A stretch of 64,000 nucleotides of DNA. Origin: Mycolicibacterium goodii (GTDB lineage: Bacteria > Actinomycetota > Actinomycetes > Mycobacteriales > Mycobacteriaceae). Each line of letters starts with the position of its first letter. Within the stretch, counting starts at the first letter, position 1. The position numbers and the translations under genes are program-made. The stretch covers positions 3,844,001 to 3,908,000 of the forward strand of contig NZ_CP092364.2 of NCBI RefSeq assembly GCF_022370755.2, given 5' to 3'. This document shows, one piece after another, positions 27,349 through 38,375 of the stretch. The notes under the pieces are model-generated. The model saw nothing but the letters and a program-made list of their open reading frames with translations, searched no databases and was not told the DNA's origin.

Positions 27349-27400
27349 TCACGAGAAGACCAGGCCTCCGTCGACGATCAGTGTCGTTCCTCCTGTGCGG
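27349..27400 (-). pseudogene. 3-prime scrap of an SDR gene
   Basis: On the minus strand the sequence reads TLIVDGGLVFS then stop, the exact C-terminal signature of SDRs, and nearly the same as the end of the intact SDR at 54106 (TLIVDGGLVFA). No coding similarity continues upstream, so only the last ~16 codons remain. Confidence 0.6.
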
Positions 27401-27861
27401 GTTCAGTTCTGCGGTGCAAAGGACCCAGGAGGGGCACACGCGGCCGCCACACTGAGGTCGGCCACAACCTGCGGGCCCGTGATTATGTTTTTGGTAGCCC
27501 ACGGTGGCAGCTGTAGCGCTGCACGACAGGCGGGAGTGTCCTGTCCGGCAGCGTTCAGGCTGGGGGATCGATTCGCCGCGCTTACGACTGCTGCCTGCTC
27601 ACACACGCGTCTTGTAGAGCTTGGTTCAAGACGCGCTCAGTCTATGGGCAGTGGCGCTCTCCCTCGAGCCGCGGCGGAGACTCTGGCGGTGCCCGTTATT
27701 TTTGCCCAGCGGTGAATGATCCGGCGGCGCGTCGGCGTTTCCAAGTCTGACCCGAAAGGCAGTGAAAATATGAGGAAAGCGGAAGCGGCGGAGTCAGTAC
27801 TCGCCGGTGAATCCTTGGTGCTAACTGTGCTTGACCGGCCTTCAACGTTGCCGGGGCCGCA
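27401..27861. other. Intergenic stretch, no supported gene
   Basis: Between the SDR scrap and the MHS transporter. No supported open frame; probably the transporter leader and promoter plus decayed DNA. Confidence 0.45.
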
Positions 27862-29196
27862 GTGACGCGCCGGACGGAACCTGGCCAGCGGCGGATTGCC
27901 GTGGCATCGATGGTCGGCACGACGATTGAGTTCTTCGACTTCTACGTGTACGCGACCGCATCGGTGCTGGTGTTTCCCCAATTGTTCTTCCCGAAAGTCG
28001 ATCCCACCACAGCGCTACTGGCGTCGTTAGCGACGTTCGGCCTCGCCTTCGTCGCCCGACCGTTGGGTTCGGTCGTGTTCGGGCACTTCGGCGATCGCTT
28101 AGGTCGCAAGACCACCCTGGTGGCCTCCTTGCTGATTATGGGTGTCGCCACCTTTTCTATCGGATTGCTGCCGAGCTATCAGCAAGTCGGCATCCTTGCC
28201 CCACTGGCTCTTGCCGCCCTGCGGTTCACGCAAGGGATCGCCTTAGGCGGTGAGTGGAGCGGAGCAGCATTGCTCGCGACCGAGTCGGCATCGGCGCATC
28301 GACGTGGATGGGCGGCGATGTGGCCGCAACTCGGCGCGCCCGTCGGTTTCTTACTCGCCAACGGCTCGATGCTCGTGCTGCTCGCCGTGCTCGGCGGTGG
28401 CAACCCGGGGCAAACCGATCTCGACCAACCCTTCTATACATGGGGGTGGCGGGTGCCCTTCCTGGCGAGCGCAGTGATGGTCGCGTTCGGACTCTACGTT
28501 CGGCTAAAGCTCAGCGAAACGCCGGTATTCGAGCGTGCTCTGGACCGGGGGGAAAATGTCAGGGCGCCGCTGGCGTTGTTGCTGCGCAGGAACTGGGCCG
28601 ATGTCGCGGTGGGCACGCTCGCGGTTGTCTCCACTTTCACGATCTTTTACATCGTGACCACCTGGATGCTCGGCTACGCCACGGCCGCGCGCGACACAAA
28701 ACACGGTCTAGGGATCGGATTCGTCGATTTTCTCGAATTACAACTCGTCGCGGTCCTGTTTTTTGCCGCCAGCGTCCCCGTCGCAGGTCGACTCATCGAC
28801 CGGTACGGTCGCCGACGTGTGCTGATCACTACCAGTCTCGGCATCATCGCGTACGGATGCTGCTTCAATGCGTTCCTAAGCCCTGAGAACGCCAGCACAC
28901 CAGGCGTGCTCGCATTCCTCATCATGGGTATGGTGCTGGTCGGGCTTGCCTACGGCCCGCTAGGCGCAGTGCTCCCTGAGCTGTTTCCGACAAATGTCCG
29001 CTATACCGGCTCTGGAGTCGCTTTCAACCTCGCGGGGATCCTCGGCGCGGCGGTAGCGCCCTTCATTGCGACCTGGTTGACGGTGCACTATGGCGTTCTC
29101 TACGTCGGCTATTACCTCGCGGGTGCTGCGGCCGTCACCTTGATCGCCCAGGTTGCGATGCGTGAGACCCGTCAGGTGTCCCTGGAATCCGGCTAA
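27862..29196 (+). CDS. MFS transporter, metabolite:H+ symporter (MHS) family
   Basis: A 444-residue, 12-helix transporter. The N-terminus (GTTIEFFDFYVYATAS) and the loop GHFGDRLGRKTTL (MFS motif A) are diagnostic of the MHS group (shikimate, proline/betaine, alpha-ketoglutarate permeases); RLIDRYGRRRVL is the repeat in the second half. GTG start at 27862. Probably a proton-coupled importer of a small organic acid; the substrate is not predictable. Stands alone. Confidence 0.9.
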   Translation: MTRRTEPGQRRIAVASMVGTTIEFFDFYVYATASVLVFPQLFFPKVDPTTALLASLATFGLAFVARPLGSVVFGHFGDRLGRKTTLVASLLIMGVATFSIGLLPSYQQVGILAPLALAALRFTQGIALGGEWSGAALLATESASAHRRGWAAMWPQLGAPVGFLLANGSMLVLLAVLGGGNPGQTDLDQPFYTWGWRVPFLASAVMVAFGLYVRLKLSETPVFERALDRGENVRAPLALLLRRNWADVAVGTLAVVSTFTIFYIVTTWMLGYATAARDTKHGLGIGFVDFLELQLVAVLFFAASVPVAGRLIDRYGRRRVLITTSLGIIAYGCCFNAFLSPENASTPGVLAFLIMGMVLVGLAYGPLGAVLPELFPTNVRYTGSGVAFNLAGILGAAVAPFIATWLTVHYGVLYVGYYLAGAAAVTLIAQVAMRETRQVSLESG

Positions 29197-29280
29197 GGGT
29201 TTCGCGAGCTCGCGTGCCGCGTGACGCGGGTGCTGACCTCGGGTGGCCTGCCCGAATTCGCCTCTAGAGTAGCGCTGTCG

Positions 29281-29343
29281 AGCATCGAGCATCGAGCATC
29301 GAGCATCGAGCATCGAGCATCGAGCATCGAGCATCGAGCATCG
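29281..29343. repeat. Tandem array of nine 7-bp units (AGCATCG)
   Basis: Nine uninterrupted identical copies of AGCATCG, ending in AGCGGGA at 29344. Lies in the 435-bp gap between the transporter and a GNAT gene. The unit is not a multiple of three, so no coding role is likely. Confidence 0.95.
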
Positions 29344-29631
29344 AGCGGGACGGTAGAGATCAAGCGCGGGCCCGTACGGCCGATGTGCCACTCAAGGCAT
29401 GACTCGGCGAGGGTACGGGGTTTTTACGGCGTGCAGGCACAGCCCCGTGGGCCATTTCTTAAGCCTTTGCGGACCGCTCGAGCGTGGCCCAGCATCTGCA
29501 CGAGAGCAGCTCGTCCCCATAGCAACTCGGACCAGACCCTGGTGGGTACGTGGGGCTTTGAGAGCGATGTCCAGAAGCTCCGGTGCTACAACGAACACTG
29601 ACAGGGTCCTAGCCAAAGGAGATACCTCATC

Positions 29632-30486
29632 GTGACGATAAACATACGACCAGCTAACGCAGCGGACACGCTTGCATGTGGGCAGATCTGCTTCGAGGCT
29701 TTTGCCGCCATCGCTGATAGGCATCGCTTCCCGAGAGACTTCGCGACTCCCAAAGAGGCCACCGACCTCATCTCGCGACTCATTGACAACAACTCCTTCT
29801 TTGGAGTCGTCGCGGAGCGAAACGGCGAGGTGATCGGTAGCAACTTTCTCGACGAACGATCGACAGTGACATCGGTAGGTCCGGTGACAGTAGACCCCCG
29901 CGCTCAGGACAAGGGAGTAGGTCGCGCACTTGTGACGGCTGCGCTTGATCGGGCCCGCGAGACTCGCGCTTCTAGTGTGCGTCTCATGCAATCTGCTTAT
30001 CACAGTAGATCTTTCGGTCTCTACGCCAAACTTGGCTTTACCTACCGCGAGTCCTTCGCTGTGGTACAAGGGCCGTCGCCTCAAGATGACGACTCACTCG
30101 TGGTTCGTCGCGCCGATCCGCCTGTACTTGATGCATGTGACATCCTCTGTCGCGGTACTCATGGCTTCGACCGACACGGCGAGGTGAACGACAGTATCGC
30201 TGCCCAGACAGCGCACGTGGTAGAACGTGAGGACCGGATAACGGCATACACCAGCGGTGTTGGACTGTTCGGCCATTCGATCGCCGAGTCCAACGCGGAC
30301 CTTCAGGCACTAATAGCAGCCACTGACGACTATCCCGGAACAGGTTTCCTCCTGCCGCTACGCAACGCAAGCCTTCTTCAGTGGTGCCTCGCTCGCGGCC
30401 TGCGCATCGTCTCATCGATGAACCTGATGACCATTGGTCGATACTACGAGCCAACAACGCCGTACCTCGCCTCAGTGGGCTACTAA
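29632..30486 (+). CDS. GNAT family N-acetyltransferase
   Basis: A 284-residue protein. The first 155 residues are a clear GNAT domain: strand GPVTVDPRAQDKGVGRALV holds the acetyl-CoA loop (Q/R-x-x-G-x-G), and LYAKLGFTYRESF is the last motif. The second half looks like a degenerate sister domain, as in tandem GNATs. GTG start with AAAGGAG upstream. Substrate unknown; no operon partner. Confidence 0.85.
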   Translation: MTINIRPANAADTLACGQICFEAFAAIADRHRFPRDFATPKEATDLISRLIDNNSFFGVVAERNGEVIGSNFLDERSTVTSVGPVTVDPRAQDKGVGRALVTAALDRARETRASSVRLMQSAYHSRSFGLYAKLGFTYRESFAVVQGPSPQDDDSLVVRRADPPVLDACDILCRGTHGFDRHGEVNDSIAAQTAHVVEREDRITAYTSGVGLFGHSIAESNADLQALIAATDDYPGTGFLLPLRNASLLQWCLARGLRIVSSMNLMTIGRYYEPTTPYLASVGY

Positions 30487-31179
30487 AGAATGGTCTCTAA
30501 GTAAACGGCGGTGGCGCACAACTTCGGCTCCCGTTCGGATTGCCCACCCAAGATGTCATAACGCCGGCTCCGAATACTAAAAGCCCCAGCGGGTGCAGTC
30601 AGCCCGAGACCCACACGCCACCTCAGAGTCGTATCGCAAAATCGGAAGGGTGTAGCACAGGGCCAACGGATGGTAGTGAATGAGGATGGGCCGTGAAGTC
30701 CCGCATCCGCCAATGACTGTGGGCGAACCTGTTGGGTGAGGGGTGCTCGTCGGAACGGAATCTCTTTGCGCTTAAGTGCGCGTGTGCAGATCTGACGTGG
30801 GCCTGGGAGTCCCAATGGCGCGAAAGACGACCCAGCACCTCATACTGGACCGGAAACTCCGCATCACATTCGCGAACGTCTGTGGGTACCGCCAGCGCAA
30901 CACCACCATCCTTGCTAGTTAAAACGGCGCCTCGGGCCCATCCGACGAAGCCGCCCGTCTCGGCGGGCCCACAAGCGTTCTGCGCCCGCGAATGTAAACT
31001 CCGAACATTCAAGGCTTGCGTGCGCAGACCGAGGCGCATCAACGCGGATCTGACCCCAGGCGTGACACCTCCCCCGGGGCAGGGCCTTCATCTGAGGAAA
31101 TTGGGATTGTTCACGGACCGTCGGCCCGTCGCGGACGCACGTCCACTGGGTTCGAGCGGGTGGATGTGCCTTTGCTCCC
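30487..31179. other. Intergenic stretch, no supported gene
   Basis: Nearly 700 bp between convergent GNAT and methyltransferase genes. Frames on both strands are open for 100-230 codons but give compositions and motifs unlike any family I know, without convincing ribosome sites. Confidence 0.45.
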
Positions 31180-32271
31180 CTAGGCTTTGTACGCCACGAA
31201 GTAGCTGTTGTACTGATCCCGGGGCACCTCTGCGACACGCACATCGGCAAATCCCGCGGCGTGCAACATCGTTAAGGCCGTTTGCTCACCCCAAACGGTG
31301 CCAAGCCCAGCGCCCCCGTCGGCGAGGGAAACCGTCATGCAGTGCATCGTCGAAACCGTGTAAAGCCAGGTGGCCCAGGGAAGAACGCGGTTATCCTCAA
31401 GATTACTCGATGCCTTGATGTCGATCATCAGCAAAACTCCTCCGGCTCGCAGTGCACGTTGGATGTTCGATAGCACCCGAGCGGGGTCGGCCTGGTCGTG
31501 GATCGCATCGATGACGAGGATCGCGTCGAAGCGCTCGCTGACGTCGATGGCTGCCAGGTCGGCCCAAGCGAAGCCGGCGTTGTCGAGGCCCATCGCGCTG
31601 GCCTCATCCCGGGCGTAGCGGAGTGCATCGTCTGCGAAATCGAACCCGGTGAATCGGCTCGACGGGTACGCCGAGGCCATGACATTCACGGCGTGCCCGC
31701 GGCCGCAACCGAAGTCGGCGAGATCAATTCCGGCTGTTAAGCGGTCTGGCAGACCCTCAACCAACGGCAAGATCTCGGAGAGCAATCCGGAGTCGACGAC
31801 AGCGCCGCCCTGCTCCGCGCGGACCTCGTGGTAGCGGGGAAAATGCTCGTAGCCAACACCTCCGCCATGGCGGAAGCAGTCAACTATTCGCTGTTCGACG
31901 CTTCCGAGGATCGCAACGTACTGTGCCATCTTGGCATAGTTTCCCGGACCTCCGGCCCGGGTCAGCGCGGGTGCATGAGCCGGCGGGAGTCGATATTGCT
32001 TGGTCTGCACGTCGTAGGCGATGACATCGGCAGCCACTAGACCGCCGAGCCATTCACGCACGTAACGTTCGTTCAGCTCAGCAGCGTCGGCGATGTCACC
32101 GCTCGATGCCGGCGGCATCGACGCCATCACGTCGAAGAGCTGTGTTTGATGTCCGATGCTGAGTAGCAACGCAAGCGACGCGGCATTCACGGCGCCCAGC
32201 ATGCGCGCTCCAAACTCGGCCGAATCATCGGCTGAGTCATCGACCGCGGGGATAAAGTTGTTGTTAGTCAT
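31180..32271 (-). CDS. SAM-dependent methyltransferase with N-terminal winged-helix (Rv2258c-like)
   Basis: A 363-residue protein: an N-terminal helical/winged-helix dimerisation part (TQLFDVMASM..., LNERYVREWLGGL) and a Rossmann methyltransferase domain with DFGCGRGHAVNVM (motif I), GFDFADDAL (acidic end of beta-2), and ILVIDAIHDQADP. The layout resembles mycobacterial proteins often misnamed transcriptional regulators, such as Rv2258c. The acceptor is unknown. ATG 32271 starts a short Asn/Asp-rich leader. Monocistronic. Confidence 0.85.
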   Translation of the reverse strand: MTNNNFIPAVDDSADDSAEFGARMLGAVNAASLALLLSIGHQTQLFDVMASMPPASSGDIADAAELNERYVREWLGGLVAADVIAYDVQTKQYRLPPAHAPALTRAGGPGNYAKMAQYVAILGSVEQRIVDCFRHGGGVGYEHFPRYHEVRAEQGGAVVDSGLLSEILPLVEGLPDRLTAGIDLADFGCGRGHAVNVMASAYPSSRFTGFDFADDALRYARDEASAMGLDNAGFAWADLAAIDVSERFDAILVIDAIHDQADPARVLSNIQRALRAGGVLLMIDIKASSNLEDNRVLPWATWLYTVSTMHCMTVSLADGGAGLGTVWGEQTALTMLHAAGFADVRVAEVPRDQYNSYFVAYKA

Positions 32272-32746
32272 GCGATCTGATGACCACCCATAGACAGACC
32301 GACCGGTACTGCCGCCGCCGCTCCCGCGGCCACCTGTATCCTCGCCACAGACTCCACCAAGTGCTCCTTGCTTGATTAGTACGTTAGTGAAAGCGCCGAA
32401 CGGACCCGAGTGCTTCCACGCGACTTCCACGCGCCGGCACGCTACGGTCCTGATGGCGCGATGCCCGAGGTGCCACGGCGAACAACTGCCAACCCACCGA
32501 TGCGCGTACGCCCTCCTCACCATGGCGAGCGGCGACCCGACGGGTCCGAACAACCCATGGACGATTTCCCCACCCGCGTGTCCGTACTACAACCGTATCC
32601 CTTCACGGGTGCCGCGGATGCGAAGCGCGCTTCGCGCTCGCGGGCATCCAGGCGGTCGGTTCACAGAGTCGATTGCGGGTTTGTGTGATTTTGCTACGAA
32701 GCCGCGATCCGACGCACGTGGGCAGGCTCTTGACCCGACCCACGAA
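32272..32746. other. Intergenic stretch, no supported gene
   Basis: Separates the methyltransferase start from the downstream end of the next leftward SDR. No domain recognised. Confidence 0.45.
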
Positions 32747-33568
32747 TTATCGAGCAGCAAGTCCCGCGTCGACGGGCAGCGCCACCCCAGTGACGTACTT
32801 CGCTTGATCGCTGACGAGCCACAGGAGTGCGTCACTGACGTCTTCTGGCTGAAGAAGGCTTACGGGAAGAAGACTCCTGGTCGCTTCGGCTGCCTCTGGG
32901 GTAGAGGCGAACCACTCGCTAACAGCTTGATTGGTGATCATCGGTGTTTCTACGCCGGTGGGATGCAGCGAGTTCACCCGGATACCGTCTTGAGCGAGCC
33001 AATGTGCACACGAACGCATCACTCCGACTACCCCGTGCTTGGCTGCGGTGTAGGCGGTGATTCCCGGGCTACCGTCGCCTCCAACACCTTTCAATCCCTG
33101 CGTGGAACTAATGAGTACGATCGCTCCGCCGCGACCACCCTCCCGCATGGCAGGTGCCGCCGCGGCGATGGTGTTCCAGGTGCCAATGAGGTTGACGTCG
33201 ATCGTGTCGCCAAAAGCCCGCGCGGGATCGGGATTCGTCGCGCCGACCGTCGCGATCCCGGCGTTGGCCACCACGATATCCAACGACCCTAGTTCCGAAG
33301 CTGCCTCGACTACGGTGCGCTGCATCTCCAATGCGTCGCGCACGTCGACGATTCGGGGCATCACGCGTCGGCCCATTGATTCGACGGCTTCGGCGGTCAT
33401 CGCCAAGTCGGCGGCTGTGGACATGGGGTACGGGACTGACGCGATCTGTGCGCAGAGATCTGTGGCGATGATGTCAGCGCCCTCGGCGGCCATGCGTAGT
33501 ACGTGACTTCGGCCTTGGCCGCGTGCGGCGCCGGTGACAAGCGCAACTTTCCCGTCCAGGACACCCAT
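32747..33568 (-). CDS. Mycofactocin-coupled SDR family oxidoreductase
   Basis: A 273-residue SDR with the mycofactocin-type opening (MGVLDGKVALVTGAARGQGRSH) and the extra loop holding CAQIASVPYPM, NAG, catalytic Ser in LISSTQG, and YTAAK as active-site YxxxK. Ends in LPVDAG, usual for the subgroup. ATG 33568 has GGAGG upstream. Probably an alcohol dehydrogenase feeding mycofactocin; substrate unknown. Transcribed alone, divergent from the ACAD-fold gene. Confidence 0.88.
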   Translation of the reverse strand: MGVLDGKVALVTGAARGQGRSHVLRMAAEGADIIATDLCAQIASVPYPMSTAADLAMTAEAVESMGRRVMPRIVDVRDALEMQRTVVEAASELGSLDIVVANAGIATVGATNPDPARAFGDTIDVNLIGTWNTIAAAAPAMREGGRGGAIVLISSTQGLKGVGGDGSPGITAYTAAKHGVVGVMRSCAHWLAQDGIRVNSLHPTGVETPMITNQAVSEWFASTPEAAEATRSLLPVSLLQPEDVSDALLWLVSDQAKYVTGVALPVDAGLAAR

Positions 33569-34206
33569 GTTGAGTACCTCCTCCATTGATCGGAAACGGC
33601 CGTACGTCGCGGTCTGCGCGACCCTGCCAAAGGCCCTTGCACCATCTAGCGCACCGGGCAATTCCGCGACGGGAAGTGGCGCTATGTCAGAGCGCACTCG
33701 TTACTAGCTCGGCGTCACTGCCGCCAGCTCCCCGAGTCACATTACCTCAATATAGTCACTGCTCACTTAGAACCGCCTTCAGACTGCTCAAAGTCACTTA
33801 AGCCGCCAGAGCATACGGCCACCGCACTGTGCTGTTGTAATGCGAGCGAGCCGCGCATTCACCTCTAATGCCCGGAAACCGGCCTCATCTCAGGAAACTC
33901 TCGCAGACCCGGTCATCCAGATCGCAAACGAACTACGTCGACGTCTCCGCCGCGAAACCTATCCCCCGCCCCTCCCCAGCGGCTCTCCAAGACAGCGCAT
34001 CTCAGCTACACAGGCAGAGCGACACTCTGAGCCGGCCGGTCCGACACGCCGACCCCAGGTAGTTTCGGGTGTCCTGCGGCGTGAGCCGACCGGCGCTCGG
34101 TGCCGCCGGCCTTCGTGGGCGGGAGCGCGGTCGCTGAATGAATCCGCCCGGCGCGGCGTTCAACGTTGATAAGCCACATCGGCCGTTGAATTTCGAGGGA
34201 GGAAGA
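33569..34206. other. Intergenic stretch between divergent genes
   Basis: Over 600 bp between the SDR and the ACAD-fold gene, both transcribed outward. A more AT-rich piece around 33740-33800 is a likely promoter zone. No coding region supported. Confidence 0.45.
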
Positions 34207-35397
34207 GTGAGTTCACCGCGTATGACAAAGGGCCCTGCCAAGGCGGGGGCTCTTCGGGACAGACTCTTGAGTGCCGTCGACGCGGTCACACCCACGCTGG
34301 AATCTGAGGCGGACTCCGCAGAGCGGAACAGTCAGCTAACTCCACAAGCGGTCGAGGCCCTTCGGCGATCGGGCTTGTTCCGCCTGGGCGTGCCCAAGCG
34401 CTTCGGCGGCCACGAAGCCGACATCACCACCGCATTCGAGGTCATCACGCGCATCGGCCGCGGGTGCCCTTCGAGCGCGTGGATCGTCATGGTCACCTAT
34501 GTAACCCAGAATGCGGCCATGTCATATGCAGATGCCGCGCGGCTCGACCTGTGGTCGGCCAACGTGGATGCGCCCCTGTGTGGCGCATTCCGCCCGGATC
34601 GCGCCAGCGTGCGCGCGGGCGAGGACGGCATTTATGTCACGGGACGGTGGTCCTGGGCATCGGGATGTCACCATGCCAGCTGGGCGTGGCTGGGAGTGCC
34701 AGCCGAGCAAGAGCACTTATCACCCGGGCTCGTTCTGATTCCCCTAGCTGAGCTACATATCGAGAAGACCTGGGATATGGCTGGTATGCGGGCAACGGGG
34801 AGCGACACCATCGTCGCCGACAACGTCTTCGTTCCAGCGCACCGATTGCAGAGAACGGGCACCACGACTGAAGACCAGTCGGACTCACCACGGCGAGCCG
34901 TCTCGCTCAATTCGCTGTCAACCACCATGATTGCACCGCTGCTGGGCGCCACCCAAGACGCGCTTCGGCGCACGTTGGCGCTGGTCGAGGGTGGCAAACC
35001 GCTTGCGATGTCGTTCTATTCGAAAACTGGTAGCGCGCCAACCACCCAACTAGCACTTGCCGATGCCGCAAACCTTATTGACTCCGCCGAGTTGCACGTG
35101 GCCCGATCAGTGCAGTTCGTCGATGTCGCAGCCAAAGACAGGGTCGAGCCAGATCTCGTTGCCCGGGGACGAGTCAGAATGGATATGGCGCATGCGTCCA
35201 CTTGCCTACGAGACGCGATGGCGCTGCTGTTGACTGTGGCCGGGGCAAGTGCATTCCGTGACGGGAACGTCATTCAACGGCACTGGCGGGATCTGGAAAC
35301 CGCTGCGCGCCATCCAATGCTGAACACGGGGTTACAGAGAGAAAGCTACGGGCGGGCGCTTGTCGGTGATAAGCGGCCCGTGAGCCCCATGTTGTGA
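34207..35397 (+). CDS. ACAD-fold flavin monooxygenase-like protein (HsaA/oxygenase-subunit type)
   Basis: A 396-residue acyl-CoA-dehydrogenase-fold protein of the group-D flavin monooxygenase type (HsaA, HpaB-like): LTPQAVEALRRSGLFRLGVPKRFGG, GRGCPSSAWIVM, WSWASGCHHASW and the MRATGSDTIVADNVFVP strand. Such proteins hydroxylate phenols using FMNH2 supplied by a separate reductase, and no reductase gene lies nearby. GTG 34207 has GGAGG four bases upstream; ATG 34222 is too far from it. Could also be a true dehydrogenase. Confidence 0.8.
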   Translation: MSSPRMTKGPAKAGALRDRLLSAVDAVTPTLESEADSAERNSQLTPQAVEALRRSGLFRLGVPKRFGGHEADITTAFEVITRIGRGCPSSAWIVMVTYVTQNAAMSYADAARLDLWSANVDAPLCGAFRPDRASVRAGEDGIYVTGRWSWASGCHHASWAWLGVPAEQEHLSPGLVLIPLAELHIEKTWDMAGMRATGSDTIVADNVFVPAHRLQRTGTTTEDQSDSPRRAVSLNSLSTTMIAPLLGATQDALRRTLALVEGGKPLAMSFYSKTGSAPTTQLALADAANLIDSAELHVARSVQFVDVAAKDRVEPDLVARGRVRMDMAHASTCLRDAMALLLTVAGASAFRDGNVIQRHWRDLETAARHPMLNTGLQRESYGRALVGDKRPVSPML

Positions 35398-35963
35398 GCG
35401 GCTCTGTTGTGCCATGGAGGATGTGCAGCGCGTGGATGAACCGCTTCGGGGACAGAAAGGGTCGTATTGACCGGTTGTACCGCACATACAGCCCGGGACC
35501 AGTTCGGTGGATTTGACGAGATAGCGGGGCACTGGTGCGGTAAGTGGCGTTCGTCGGAGCGGACTCTCGCAAGTGGCGAGCCGGCCAGTACTCCAGGATA
35601 ATCGATCCCGCAACAGCAAGCTACGCAGGCAGTTTCGCTCAGTTCCCGACTGTACCGTCGTTGACGAGGGCGGCGGGTTACCTCTCGGCACCGCGGTACT
35701 GCCTGCGTTCACGGGTTACTCAGTCCGACGCTGGGTATGTCGCCAGCTCCCTCGCTATCTCGCCCTTCCAGCACCGGGCAGCCGTGTCTTCTCGACAGCC
35801 GAGTTATACGGGACCGGTTCATGGCGCACCCTAGCGTCGGCCCGAAATGAGAGTTAAAGTATGCACTGCATATATCCAAGCAACGATTATCTTTCAAGGC
35901 TCGCCCCCCCTACCCATATGGTCCACGACAGGCTCGCCCTTGTGACTGGATAGAAGGAGTCTT
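35398..35963. other. Intergenic stretch, no supported gene
   Basis: About 570 bp. An AT-rich patch near 35850-35895 is the probable promoter of the hydrolase gene. Remaining open frames show no family features. Confidence 0.45.
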
Positions 35964-36704
35964 ATGTCGACCGAAGCGACCAACCGGCCCAAGGTAGTGC
36001 TAGTGCATGGCGCATTCCATGGTCCCTGGGTGTGGGAGGCAGTCGTCGAGTCGCTTAGGGCACAAGGCTGGGAGGTGCAGGCTGTGATGCTGCCCAGCGT
36101 GGCGGATCAGACGGCACCCTCGTTCGGCTTGCGCGACGACGTCGCTGCTATTGGGCGGACCCTCGACACCATCGCCGGCCCGGTGATCGCCGTCGCGCAC
36201 TCCTACGGCGGGATTCCGATGACAGAAGCCGCCGCAAGCTCGCCTAAAGTATCGCATCTGATCTACTTAGCGGCTTTCTGCATCGAGGTTGACGACTCCT
36301 TGCTGAGCGCCCTCGGATGGCGGCTAGCGAAGTGGTCTTTGATGGAGGGCGACAAACTATCGGCCGTTGAGCCCGCCGAGGTGTTCTACGCAGACGTGGA
36401 ACCTCAGGCCGCCGAGCTCGCGATCAACAAGCTACGAAGCTCAAGCCTGGCATCGTTCGGCGAACGACCCGGCGCCGCCTTGCCTACCAGTGTCCGGTCC
36501 ACATACGTTATCTGCGAGCAGGACCGTGCACTACCACCAGACCTGCAACGTCAAATGGCGCTGCGGTGCAATGATGTTCGCACACTACCGACCGGCCATA
36601 GCCCAATGCTGTCAGCTCCCGCAGACGTAGTCAGAATCATTACAGAGGCGGGGCGTGGGATGAACTCTCCCGAGAATGATTCCTACGCAACCACTTCTGC
36701 ATGA
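35964..36704 (+). CDS. Alpha/beta hydrolase (esterase, EstC/MES-like)
   Basis: A 246-residue small hydrolase: VVLVHGAFHGPWVWE (oxyanion region), nucleophile AHSYGG (Ser about residue 81), CEQDRALP with the acid, and GHSPMLSAP with the base His. The short lid and layout match EstC / methyl-salicylate-esterase-like hydrolases. The RBS GAAGGAG is good. About 280 bp downstream lies the ketol-acid reductoisomerase gene, same strand. Confidence 0.85.
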   Translation: MSTEATNRPKVVLVHGAFHGPWVWEAVVESLRAQGWEVQAVMLPSVADQTAPSFGLRDDVAAIGRTLDTIAGPVIAVAHSYGGIPMTEAAASSPKVSHLIYLAAFCIEVDDSLLSALGWRLAKWSLMEGDKLSAVEPAEVFYADVEPQAAELAINKLRSSSLASFGERPGAALPTSVRSTYVICEQDRALPPDLQRQMALRCNDVRTLPTGHSPMLSAPADVVRIITEAGRGMNSPENDSYATTSA

Positions 36705-36842
36705 AGACGCCACACCTTTGTGCTGTCTATGCGTCTCCAACGTTGACACGGACTCGCCCGATAGCGGGACCCAACACCTGGACACTGGACCGGGGCGTGA
36801 AGAGCTGCTAACGCCGCCGCACTGGGCGAGGAGATGCCGTGA

Positions 36843-38000
<1,158 letters not shown>

Positions 38001-38008
38001 CGCCGAGG

Positions 38009-38082
38009 GTGTGTCCAGCGGAGTGAACGCCACGGCGGTGCGCATCTCGGGTCACACTCGTACGCCACTCTGCTGGACACAC
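38009..38082. repeat. 17-bp imperfect inverted repeat downstream of ilvC-like gene
   Basis: The arms are 38009-38025 (GTGTGTCCAGCGGAGTG) and 38066-38082, complementary with one mismatch and a 40-bp loop. The first arm starts eight bases after the ilvC stop, so it could act as a transcript-end hairpin; a tiny mobile-element remnant is the alternative. Confidence 0.6.
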
Positions 38083-38375
38083 TCCACGTACAACGAGAAG
38101 CAGTGATCAACGTTGGGCGCCATAAGCGGTCGGGTGCACAGTCGTTCGAGAACCGCAGCCGCTACCCTGACGACGAGCCCCGCGGCAGCGCGGATGAAGT
38201 GAACACCAGCTACAGGGGATGGGGCCGCGAACAGCAGACCGAAGTCAACTCCCGGGCGTTATCCACCGATGCCGCCGCAATCCACCGATGTCGCCAGGCG
38301 CACGTCCACCATCGGTTGCCGATCCGAGCTGAGGCGTCCAAACGCAACTCAGTCGGAGCGCAGCGAGGGGTCGAT

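Noticed and set aside
29281..29343. Repeat array as a CRISPR
   Set aside because: Units are 7 bp with no spacers.
29221..29601. Open frames running through the 7-bp repeat array
   Set aside because: The repeated peptide arises only because the array is free of stops; the unit length is not a multiple of three and no start site supports it.
30732..31418. Plus-strand open frame of 228 codons near the methyltransferase
   Set aside because: It overlaps the 3-prime end of the methyltransferase antisense and is Arg/Pro/Cys-rich without family features.
36703..36734. Possible terminator hairpin after the esterase at 35964
   Set aside because: Only a 6-bp stem (AGACGC/GCGTCT) with a 20-base loop and no T-run; too weak to annotate.
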